Origin: Campylobacterota bacterium
GTDB lineage: Bacteria > Campylobacterota > Campylobacteria > Campylobacterales > JAADDG01
Direction: 5' to 3'
Assembly (NCBI GenBank): GCA_013154075.1
Contig: JAADDG010000129.1
Span: 1 to 8,276 of the forward strand
Length of the DNA stretch: 8,276 nt
Positions 1-5,396 of the stretch are shown here, in pieces. Within the stretch, counting starts at the first letter, position 1. Every line of letters starts with the position of its first letter. The notes beneath the pieces were generated by a model. It saw only the letters and a list, made by a program, of their open reading frames with translations. It made no database searches and was not told the origin of the DNA. A program made the translations under genes and the position numbers.

Positions 1-30
1 ATCTTATATATGTGACCATCGCTGATCACA
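1..30 (+). other. Probable 3' part of a further CRISPR spacer
   Basis: These bases directly precede the first visible repeat. They contain a hairpin, TGTGACCA (11-18) with TGATCACA (23-30), in which 7 of 8 pairs match across a 4-nt loop. That resembles what is seen inside several true spacers of the array. It could instead be the end of the leader. The window edge prevents a decision, but no AT-rich leader character is evident. Confidence 0.5.
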
Positions 31-75
31 ATTTCATTTTGACCCGACTTTTAGGGGATTGAGACATATTGTTGC

Positions 76-107
76 TAGAGAACTTCCCATAAAGCGGGAG
101 TTCTCTA
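76..107. other. Spacer 1 hairpin
   Basis: Within spacer 1 (66-110), TAGAGAACT (76-84) pairs perfectly with AGTTCTCTA (99-107). After a single bulged T at 85, CCC (86-88) pairs with GGG (96-98). The result is a 12-bp stem with a 7-nt loop filling most of the spacer. There is no T-run on either side, so a terminator origin is not evident. Confidence 0.85.
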
Positions 108-152
108 AGTATTTCATTTTGACCCGACTTTTAGGGGATTGAGACTTAACAT

Positions 153-170
153 AAGAACTCCTTCTTTTTT
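153..170 (+). other. Spacer 2 weak hairpin followed by a T-run
   Basis: In spacer 2 (146-184), AAGAA (153-157) pairs with TTCTT (162-166) across the loop CTCC, and four more T follow. The stem is short and A/T-rich. It fits the hairpin trend of the array but would not be significant alone. Confidence 0.45.
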
Positions 171-219
171 CGTCTTACCCTCCTATTTCATTTTGACCCG
201 ACTTTTAGGGGATTGAGAC

Positions 220-238
220 GCCTCTCTACTTGAGAGGC
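220..238. other. Spacer 3 hairpin
   Basis: Spacer 3 (220-258) opens with GCCTCTC (220-226), the loop TACTT, then GAGAGGC (232-238). This is a perfect 7-bp GC-rich stem with a 5-nt loop. The rest of the spacer is unstructured. Confidence 0.85.
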
Positions 239-298
239 CACATTCCAAAGATCGCCTAATTTCATTTTGACCCGACTTTTAGGGGATTGAGACCTATC

Positions 299-319
299 CC
301 TATGGGATTTTCCCATAGG
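299..319. other. Spacer 4 hairpin
   Basis: In spacer 4 (294-332), CCTATGGGA (299-307) pairs perfectly with TCCCATAGG (311-319) across a 3-nt TTT loop. This 9-bp stem is the tightest hairpin of the array. Confidence 0.9.
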
Positions 320-445
320 ACAAAGTATATTTATTTCATTTTGACCCGACTTTTAGGGGATTGAGACCAAGTGATACCGACGATAGTCTTGAAACTAAAT
401 TATCCTGTGTATTTCATTTTGACCCGACTTTTAGGGGATTGAGAC

Positions 446-485
446 ACCTCATAGAGGTCGTCTTTAATCTTGGTAGCTTTAGCTA
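446..485. other. Spacer 6 with two small hairpins
   Basis: Spacer 6 (446-486) begins ACCTC-ATA-GAGGT (446-458), a perfect 5-bp stem with a 3-nt loop. Near its other end TAGC (474-477) pairs with GCTA (482-485). Each stem is short, and the pair is only suggestive. Confidence 0.5.
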
Positions 486-532
486 AATTTCATTTTGACC
501 CGACTTTTAGGGGATTGAGACATAACTACAAT

Positions 533-565
533 CAAGCGGGATTATTACCCGCTTGTTATATTTTT
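533..565 (+). other. Spacer 7 hairpin with terminator-like form
   Basis: In spacer 7 (522-567), CAAGCGGG (533-540) pairs perfectly with CCCGCTTG (548-555) across ATTATTA, and the T-rich stretch TTATATTTTT (556-565) follows. A GC-rich 8-bp stem before a T-rich tail is the form of an intrinsic terminator. The AGCGGG/CCCGCT core is the same as in the terminator at 1313-1332 of this window. It lies inside a spacer, so it is best read as a captured terminator, but it could also stop array transcription. Confidence 0.8.
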
Positions 566-689
566 CAATTTCATTTTGACCCGACTTTTAGGGGATTGAG
601 ACTTTGACAGCAGTCCGTCACATAGCCGGCTAATGCGTTCAATGGAGAATTTCATTTTGACCCGACTTTTAGGGGATTGAGACTATTGA

Positions 690-719
690 TGGGAGATCGT
701 TAAGAGATTTAATCCCCCA
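690..719. other. Spacer 9 imperfect hairpin
   Basis: In spacer 9 (684-721), TGGGAGAT (690-697) pairs with ATCCCCCA (712-719), with one A/C mismatch, across a 14-nt loop. Confidence 0.6.
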
Positions 720-873
720 CTATTTCATTTTGACCCGACTTTTAGGGGATTGAGACGCTTGTATAACTTTCTGACTGTGGATTTTACAGATTTCTCCTCA
801 TTTCATTTTGACCCGACTTTTAGGGGATTGAGACGCTGCTGAATGCACCAATCTTCTGACTTTCCCTGCTTTC

Positions 874-982
874 ATTTCATTTTGACCCGATTTTAAGGGG
901 ATTGAGACCTCTTGAAGGCGGTTTTTTTTGCCATCTCGCCTTCGAAGATTTCATTTTGACCCGATTTTAAGGGGATTGAGAC
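874..982 (+). repeat. Two CRISPR repeats sharing the same two substitutions
   Basis: Repeats 12 (874-908) and 13 (948-982) both differ from the consensus by C to T at repeat position 18 and T to A at position 22. Repeat 14 (1023-1057) returns to consensus. The terminal repeat 15 has the position-22 A but not the position-18 T. New repeats are normally copied from the leader-proximal repeat, so this block is out of simple chronological order. Confidence 0.9.
911..947. other. Spacer 12 hairpin spanning nearly the whole spacer
   Basis: Spacer 12 is 909-947. GAAGGCG (914-920) pairs perfectly with CGCCTTC (937-943). After a bulged G at 944, CTT (911-913) pairs with AAG (945-947). The stem is 10 bp in total, and its 3' arm ends exactly at the spacer/repeat border. 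The loop carries a run of eight T. Confidence 0.8.
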
Positions 983-1095
983 TCACTTGCACTATCTACG
1001 CTTCTTACTTCCGTATTAATATATTTCATTTTGACCCGACTTTTAGGGGATTGAGACTCTTCTTGCTTGTAAAGGGTTGCAAGATCTGCCCTTGA

Positions 1096-1131
1096 ATTAC
1101 GATAATGACCCGACTCTAAGGGGATTAAGAC
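1096..1131 (+). repeat. Decayed terminal CRISPR repeat
   Basis: The 3' 25 bases match the repeat with three substitutions (T20C, T22A, G31A). The 5' part ATTACGATAAT matches ATTTCATTTT only loosely, with one inserted base. Decay of the last repeat is typical of the leader-distal end and supports plus-strand transcription. Confidence 0.85.
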
Positions 1132-1312
1132 TGTCCGCTGTTTCTACTTATTCCTTTTTTTGCATAGGATTCAATTTGGGTGTATGGTTTAGAACGGAGA
1201 ATTTGGAAGTTAAAAAGTTGATGTAATAGATGTAAAGTGTGCAAATTGATTTGTATTGTAAGATTGAATGATTTTAAGATTGGGGAATAGTAGAAAGATA
1301 TTTATAGAAAAT
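1132..1312. other. Gene-free region after the array
   Basis: About 180 bp of AT-rich DNA between the last CRISPR repeat and the terminator. I see no credible coding frame, no further repeat and no clear promoter. Plus-strand stop codons are frequent. Confidence 0.6.
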
Positions 1313-1340
1313 AGCGGGAGGAAAATCCCGCTTGGTTTTT
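1313..1340 (-). terminator. Intrinsic terminator of the FN3/DUF4214 gene, possibly bidirectional
   Basis: AGCGGGA (1313-1319) pairs perfectly with TCCCGCT (1326-1332) across a 6-nt loop, a few bases beyond the TAA stop (1339-1341) of the minus-strand gene. On the minus strand the stem is followed by ATTTTC. On the plus strand it is followed by TGGTTTTT, so it may also stop transcription running out of the CRISPR array. The stem is nearly the same as that in spacer 7. Confidence 0.85.
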
Positions 1341-3948
1341 AAGGTTTTTTGTAGCCTTCCAAATTACTTAGGAATTGATACTCCGGTGAAGAGAAGATAT
1401 AATCCAAAAGTTGATCTCTTGTAAGATCCGTTTGCAATCTGTGCTCCCAATATTTAAATCCTGCGTAATCCGGTTCTCTGTTTAGGATGGCTCTATAAGC
1501 GGCTCTTATGAATTCTTCGTCACTTACTTTTTTGTTTTGGAACTCTTTGGAGTTGAAGAAATTTCTCACTATTTGTTCATATGAAATTTTTCCGTCTTTT
1601 AGCAAAGATACCCAATATTCCACTTCTCCATAAGAAGCCTTTCTTCCCAATATCAAATAATACAAACTTTCGATTCTGGAATAGAGCATTTCATCTTCAT
1701 CGAACGGTTTGAGATTATAAGATTTTGCAAGTCTTATAAATTCGTTTGTATATACCAATTTGTCGAAAACGAGATTTCTATTTAGAGCGTTTTCATCCAA
1801 AAGTTTAGTCCAATAGGCCAACTCTCCCGGTAGAGGTTCTCTTTGGTATAGAGTTACGAAGAGTTTTCTTACATACTCTTCATTGGATAGATTTTTGCTT
1901 TGGAGTTCGTTGGTGATTACGAAAAACCCTTTCGCTACGCTTGCGGCGCTATAGCCCTCTTTTAGTTTTTGAGTCCAGTACTCAAATCCCTCTTTTTCGG
2001 GTTCTCTATCCAAAACGGTGTGATATAGATACATTACGTAAGTCTCTACCGGATCCATAGCCGTTTTGACTTTTACGTTTACGCCTTCGCTCTCTCCATA
2101 CTCGTTTACGGCTTTTACCGTATATTCGTATTCCGTATCGCTCGAGAGATTCTCATCGGTATAGCTTGTGACGTTTGCTTCGGTAACGGCTATCTCTTCA
2201 CCGTCTCTTAAGATTTTGAATCCCGTTTCGTTGTCGCTGTTGTCTTTCCATTTTAGTGTTACTGTCGTGCCGTTTACTTCTGCTTTCAGATCGCTAACGT
2301 CGGCAGGGATTCCGCTATCTGTGGAGACTTTACCTATGAGAGGAGTCGAGTCGTGAGTGCCGTCCGTGGCTATAATCTCGTAAGTATACTCTTTTCCTGC
2401 GGAGAGATTTTCATCGGTATAGCTTGTGGCATTTGCTTCGGTAACGGTTATCAACTCTCCGTCTCTTATGATTTTAAATCCGGTTTCGTTATCCGACGTA
2501 TCTTCCCATGTTATAGTTACGCTTGTAGGAGTGATATCGAGGAAAGCGATATTTGCCGGGGCGCTTAGAGTTATGATCGCCTCTTTGGTTTTTACCTCTA
2601 TAGGATTGCTCGGTTCGCTTACTCCCGCTTCATTTACCGCTCTTACTTCATAGGTATAAGTTTCGCCGGCGGTTAGATTTTCGTCGGTATAGCTTGTAAC
2701 GTTAGGAGCCGTTAGGAAGATAAGTTCTCCGTTTCTTATGATTTGAAATCCGGTTTCGTTATCGGAATTGTCGCTCCAATTTAAAGTTACGCTGTTTGAG
2801 GTTACTTCTGTGGCGTTTAGATCTCCCGGCGCGCTTGGAATGAGTGTCGTGTTATCTTCCGGTGTAGTTACTTCAAGCTCGACTCCTTCGCTTTTGCCGG
2901 CTTCGTTTACCGCTTTGATTATATAAAGATATGTCTCTCCCGCCGTTAGGTTTTCGTCGGTGTATGTTGTTACGTTTGGTTTGGTAGTAAAGATCAATAG
3001 ATCGTTTCTGTATATTTCGAATCCGCTTTCGTTATCCGAAGTATCTTCCCATTTCAAAGTAACGGAAGTGGGGGTGACTTCAGCCGCTTCCAAACCTCCT
3101 ACCGGACTTGGAGGAGTGACGTCTTTTGGTGTAGTTACTTCCACCTCTACTCCTTCGCTCTCTCCGGCATCGTTGAAGGCTTTTATTACATAGGTGTAAG
3201 TTGTTTCTTCACTTACGTTATTATCGGTGTAAGTCGTTACGTTTTCGTCGGTAACGGCTATCTCTTCACCGTTTTTGTAGATTTTGTATCCTTTTTCTCC
3301 TTCTACGTCATCCCATTGTAGTGTCACGGAATGGCCGCTGATTTCACTTGCCGATGCGGTTGCCGGAGCCGGAGGGGTGGTTGTGTCATCTTTGCCGTCG
3401 GTTAGAATTATATCGTCGAATCTTCCGCTACCTCTCACTATGAGTCCTTCTACGCTCAATAGTTTCGCGTCCGGCATCAATTGGTGAAGTCTCTCTTCCA
3501 AATTCTCTTCGAATTGATGCCAAGTGCCGTCGTCCGCATCTCTTCCGAGTCCGAAAGAGAGCTCCATGGAGCCTCTCATAAGTACTCTGTCTTTAGGACA
3601 GTTACAAAAAGTGATATATTTATCTCCTTTTGTGGTTTTTACCATTACATAAACTACAAAAGGAGAGTCGCTTTTTTGTTTCCATTTGATTATGAAGTGA
3701 GAAGTATCGTGCCAAGGTTCCCCGTTTGATTTTCTGAGTCTAAAGGAGTTTTCTTCCCCCGTTCCTTTAAGTTCTATTACGTTGCTTTTCAGCTCGTCGT
3801 CATAGACTACTCTGATAGTAGCTCCTGCCGGTGTGCCGTCCTCTACAACCCATTTAGCTATGCTTCCGTCTTCGGCGTTTTCATAAACTATGCTTTCGGC
3901 CGAGGAAAAAGTAGCTAAAAGAGCCAATAAAGCTAAACTTTTGCGCAT
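1339..3948 (-). CDS. Exported multidomain protein with five FN3 modules and DUF4214-like repeats
   Basis: The ATG at 3948 is chosen because AAGGGAG sits 5 bases upstream and the protein then opens with a clean Sec signal peptide (MRKSLALLALLATFSSA, cleavage likely before Glu). A TTG six codons further out would translate the ribosome binding site. The product is 869 aa. Residues ~20-190 form a beta-rich domain with a CxC motif (115-117) and the ending VRGSGRFDDIIL, reminiscent of jelly-roll or carbohydrate-binding domains (inference). Five FN3 modules follow at ~193-274, 282-364, 372-455, 462-544 and 550-632. Each has an SVTLxW strand and a YTDENLxAGETYxY-like strand. Residues ~637-869 hold four DUF4214-like units marked by LxREPxxxGxxYW (near 637, 692, 758, 813). 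DUF4214 occurs in S-layer-like and other secreted bacterial proteins. No membrane anchor is visible after the signal peptide. A role in surface attachment or matrix is plausible but unproven. It appears monocistronic, with its own terminator. Confidence 0.9.
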   Translation of the reverse strand: MRKSLALLALLATFSSAESIVYENAEDGSIAKWVVEDGTPAGATIRVVYDDELKSNVIELKGTGEENSFRLRKSNGEPWHDTSHFIIKWKQKSDSPFVVYVMVKTTKGDKYITFCNCPKDRVLMRGSMELSFGLGRDADDGTWHQFEENLEERLHQLMPDAKLLSVEGLIVRGSGRFDDIILTDGKDDTTTPPAPATASASEISGHSVTLQWDDVEGEKGYKIYKNGEEIAVTDENVTTYTDNNVSEETTYTYVIKAFNDAGESEGVEVEVTTPKDVTPPSPVGGLEAAEVTPTSVTLKWEDTSDNESGFEIYRNDLLIFTTKPNVTTYTDENLTAGETYLYIIKAVNEAGKSEGVELEVTTPEDNTTLIPSAPGDLNATEVTSNSVTLNWSDNSDNETGFQIIRNGELIFLTAPNVTSYTDENLTAGETYTYEVRAVNEAGVSEPSNPIEVKTKEAIITLSAPANIAFLDITPTSVTITWEDTSDNETGFKIIRDGELITVTEANATSYTDENLSAGKEYTYEIIATDGTHDSTPLIGKVSTDSGIPADVSDLKAEVNGTTVTLKWKDNSDNETGFKILRDGEEIAVTEANVTSYTDENLSSDTEYEYTVKAVNEYGESEGVNVKVKTAMDPVETYVMYLYHTVLDREPEKEGFEYWTQKLKEGYSAASVAKGFFVITNELQSKNLSNEEYVRKLFVTLYQREPLPGELAYWTKLLDENALNRNLVFDKLVYTNEFIRLAKSYNLKPFDEDEMLYSRIESLYYLILGRKASYGEVEYWVSLLKDGKISYEQIVRNFFNSKEFQNKKVSDEEFIRAAYRAILNREPDYAGFKYWEHRLQTDLTRDQLLDYIFSSPEYQFLSNLEGYKKP
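2053..3372 (-). repeat. Five tandem FN3-coding repeats of about 245-250 bp
   Basis: The modules run approximately 3127-3372, 2857-3105, 2584-2835, 2317-2565 and 2053-2301, joined by short Pro/Thr-rich or charged linkers. Near-identical stretches recur, such as DNETGF and SYTDENL in modules 3-5, with matching DNA such as TCGGTATAGCTTGTAACG at 2683-2700 and a one-base variant at 2157-2174. This suggests fairly recent duplication or gene conversion. Copy number may vary between strains. Confidence 0.85.
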
Positions 3949-3953
3949 TATTT

Positions 3954-3960
3954 CTCCCTT
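3954..3960 (-). promoter_or_regulatory. Ribosome binding site deciding the start of the FN3 gene
   Basis: Minus-strand AAGGGAG lies 5 nt before the ATG at 3948-3946. It places translation start at this ATG rather than at the in-frame TTG at 3966. Confidence 0.8.
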
Positions 3961-3961
3961 T

Positions 3962-3977
3962 TTCAAAATTTTTTGAA
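3962..3977. promoter_or_regulatory. 16-bp inverted repeat in the FN3 gene leader
   Basis: TTCAAAA (3962-3968), TT, TTTTGAA (3971-3977) is a perfect 7-bp inverted repeat between the candidate -10 box and the ribosome binding site. It could be an operator or a weak RNA hairpin. In such AT-rich DNA it may also be chance. Confidence 0.4.
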
Positions 3978-3986
3978 TCTTCCTAT

Positions 3987-3994
3987 ATTTTATA
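3987..3994 (-). promoter_or_regulatory. Candidate -10 box for the FN3 gene
   Basis: Minus-strand TATAAAAT lies about 40 nt upstream of the ATG, giving a short leader. Campylobacterota sigma-70 promoters often lack a clear -35 box, and none is evident here. A second minus-strand TATAAT at 4140-4145 is an alternative giving a longer leader. Confidence 0.4.
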
Positions 3995-4104
3995 ATAAAT
4001 TAATTAAAACTTATTTAAGCGGACACAATTTTTTTAATTTTATATAAAATATTTAATATTTTTTGAGCATAGTAAAAAAATATTAAACAATATTTTTTGT
4101 AAAC

Positions 4105-4110
4105 TATAAT
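4105..4110 (+). promoter_or_regulatory. Candidate plus-strand -10 box (TATAAT)
   Basis: A consensus TATAAT would start a plus-strand transcript near 4117, running through the purine-rich tract and then antisense to the small membrane protein gene. No -35 box is clear, and there is no recognised gene downstream. In AT-rich DNA this may be accidental. Confidence 0.25.
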
Positions 4111-4139
4111 TAATTTTAATTTTTGAAGAAACGAAATGG

Positions 4140-4145
4140 ATTATA
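4140..4145 (-). promoter_or_regulatory. Candidate minus-strand -10 box (TATAAT)
   Basis: A consensus TATAAT on the minus strand (ATTATA on plus) sits just after a CU-rich stretch. It could give the FN3 gene a leader of about 180 nt that includes the 13-bp inverted repeat, or drive a small RNA. This is speculative. Confidence 0.25.
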
Positions 4146-4203
4146 GAGAGAAAGCAAAAGAGGGAGAGGAGGAGATGGGAAAGTTATAAAATTATTTAGT
4201 TAA

Positions 4204-4422
4204 TTATTTTTTTGTCTGTCTTTGAAGAATTTTAAAGGTTCTTATACCGAAATAGATACTCAAAATATAAAAAGGAGCTATCTCAATGGCGGAAAACTCT
4301 TTTATATCCAGATAGAGTTTTATGATAAAGTAGGATTCAAATACCGCTATCAGTTGCAAAAAGAGATAAAAAAACGGCTTTATTACCGAAGGCGTTCTTC
4401 TCTCGAATCTATAAGTTTTCAT
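4204..4422 (-). CDS. Small two-helix membrane protein of unknown function
   Basis: A 72-aa protein with two hydrophobic segments, at about residues 16-38 (FFYLFLQLIAVFESYFIIKLY) broken by one Glu, and 47-63 (IAPFYILSIYFGIRTF). A basic N-terminus and the basic tail KILQRQTKK suggest both ends face the cytoplasm. The start is supported by minus-strand AAAGGAG, 6 nt before the ATG. It lies 46 nt downstream of miaA on the same strand, so co-transcription with miaA is likely. I do not recognise the family. The overlapping plus-strand frame at 4222-4443 lacks a ribosome binding site and is rejected. Confidence 0.75.
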   Translation of the reverse strand: MKTYRFERRTPSVIKPFFYLFLQLIAVFESYFIIKLYLDIKEFSAIEIAPFYILSIYFGIRTFKILQRQTKK

Positions 4423-4468
4423 AATACTCCTTTTTTAGGATAACTATCGGCTTTTAAAAAAGCGGTGT

Positions 4469-5365
4469 TTAGTTTTTTAGGGTCAGGAGGAGTTCTTTTT
4501 CGAGCTCTTTTAACGGAGCGGTTTTTATATGCGTAAATTGGGTTTTGTTGAAAGTCTTTTGTCTTTTTGCGAGTTTCATCGTATTTTGAACTATTTTATC
4601 CTCAAGCTCCTTTAGGTTTATAAATCCGTCAAGATACTCCAAACTCTCTTTTATTCCTATAGCCTTCATGGGATTTATAGCTCTTGTATATTTGCTCTCA
4701 AGATAAAAGACTTCGTCCACTATTCCTTTTTTTATCATTTGGGAGGTTCTTTTTTGCACTCTCTTTTTTAGAGTCTCTTTATCTATCTCTATATTGAAGA
4801 TCTCTATTTTATCGATTATTTTTTTGGGAGGGTTTCGTTTGAAAAATTCGCTTAAAATAACTCCTTTTTCATAAAATATTTTAAACCATTTCTCCATTCT
4901 GAATCTATCTCTTTTGGTGATTTTGGAAGCGAAAAGAGGATCTTTTTCTTTTATGAATTCGAAGGCTTTTTCTATATCTTTTAGAGATTCTTTCGTTTTT
5001 TGTAAAGATTCGTTTGAACAGTCTATCTCTTTTGAGAGTCCCTCTATCATGGCTTTTAGATAAAAACCGGTTCCTCCAACTATTATCAAGTTTTTGCCGT
5101 TTTTTATCGCCTCTTGTTTGGCTCTTTTATAGATTGAAAAGAAGATGGCTACGTTGAAGGGCTCGTTTGGATATATTTCGTCTATTCCGAAATGCAAAAT
5201 TCCCTCTCTCTCTTTTTTAGAGGGTTTGGCAGAGGCTATATCTATCTCTTTGTAGATACTTAGAGAATCGAGAGATAGAATGTAGGCGTTTTTCTCTTTT
5301 GCGATCTCTATGGCCAAGGCGCTTTTTCCTGATGCCGTGGGACCGAGTATTGCCACCTCTTGCAT
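4469..5365 (-). CDS. miaA: tRNA dimethylallyltransferase MiaA
   Basis: MiaA transfers a dimethylallyl group from dimethylallyl diphosphate to N6 of adenosine 37 in tRNAs reading UNN codons, a cytoplasmic step before MiaB methylthiolation. The 298-aa product has the P-loop GPTASGKS (8-15), the DSLSIYKEIDIASAKP segment (33-48) with the catalytic Asp33, and GGTGFYLKAM (97-106) with Thr99. Family knowledge places the catalytic Asp and Thr there. The C-terminal part carries KAIGIKES and a basic tRNA-binding tail. The length is typical of the compact Campylobacterota form, without the zinc-finger extension of eukaryotic enzymes. The ATG follows AAGGAG by 4 nt. It diverges from mqnP and is probably co-transcribed with the small membrane protein downstream. 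Confidence 0.95.
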   Translation of the reverse strand: MQEVAILGPTASGKSALAIEIAKEKNAYILSLDSLSIYKEIDIASAKPSKKEREGILHFGIDEIYPNEPFNVAIFFSIYKRAKQEAIKNGKNLIIVGGTGFYLKAMIEGLSKEIDCSNESLQKTKESLKDIEKAFEFIKEKDPLFASKITKRDRFRMEKWFKIFYEKGVILSEFFKRNPPKKIIDKIEIFNIEIDKETLKKRVQKRTSQMIKKGIVDEVFYLESKYTRAINPMKAIGIKESLEYLDGFINLKELEDKIVQNTMKLAKRQKTFNKTQFTHIKTAPLKELEKELLLTLKN

Positions 5366-5396
5366 GAGACTCCTTTTTAAAGATTGCTAAGAATAT

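Larger units (their letters stand above)
31..1131 (+). CRISPR. CRISPR array, 15 repeats and 14 spacers, transcribed on the plus strand
   Basis: A 35-bp repeat beginning ATTTCATTTTGACCC and ending GGGGATTGAGAC starts at 31, 111, 185, 259, 333, 411, 487, 568, 649, 722, 800, 874, 948 and 1023. A decayed copy lies at 1096-1131. The spacers are 45, 39, 39, 39, 43, 41, 46, 46, 38, 43, 39, 39, 40 and 38 nt long (mean about 41) and all differ. Orientation is set by the decayed repeat at the right end, which is usual for the end far from the leader, and by the repeat 3' end ATTGAGAC, which resembles the 8-nt ATTGAAAC-type crRNA 5' tag of type I and type III systems. The repeat has only a weak internal CCC/GGG stem. 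Long, variable spacers with such a tag fit type III, but no cas gene is visible, so the type is inference. The leader must lie left of the window. Confidence 0.98.
3995..4203. other. AT-rich intergenic region with inverted and direct repeats
   Basis: No convincing gene is present. A perfect 13-bp A/T inverted repeat, TTTAATATTTTTT (4052-4064) with AAAAAATATTAAA (4075-4087), is separated by 10 nt. AATATTTTTTG occurs at 4055-4065 and again at 4089-4099. From 4121 the plus strand changes abruptly to a purine-rich tract with GAGGGAGAGGAGGAGATGGG near 4163-4182, whose complement is CU-rich. A 17-codon frame at 4136-4189 exists but is low in evidence. Confidence 0.5.

Noticed and set aside
368..410. 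Hairpins in spacers 5 and 10 (CAAG/CTTG at 368-391, CTGT/ACAG at 775-789)
   Set aside because: Stems of only 4 bp are expected by chance in sequences of this length, so they were not counted. Spacers 11 and 13 show no stem worth reporting.
1132..1312. Possible second CRISPR leader or small gene right of the array
   Set aside because: The decayed repeat and the crRNA tag orientation put the leader on the left, and no coding frame or repeat continues here.
1339..3966. Start of the FN3 protein at the in-frame TTG (3966)
   Set aside because: That start would translate the Shine-Dalgarno sequence. The ATG at 3948 gives a standard signal peptide with ideal spacing.
4136..4189. 17-codon plus-strand frame (MDYREKAKEGEEEMGKL) after a TATAAT box
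   Set aside because: Too short and its ribosome binding site too weak. The purine-rich composition alone explains its Glu/Lys content.
4222..4443. Plus-strand 73-codon open frame opposite the small membrane protein
   Set aside because: It has no ribosome binding site, its product has no membrane or domain pattern, and the minus-strand frame has a strong AAGGAG site and two hydrophobic helices.
4450..4463. GCTTTT-AA-AAAAGC inverted repeat between miaA and the small gene as a terminator
   Set aside because: The loop is only 2 nt and the stem is mostly A/T. The short gap and the following ribosome binding site fit an operon better.
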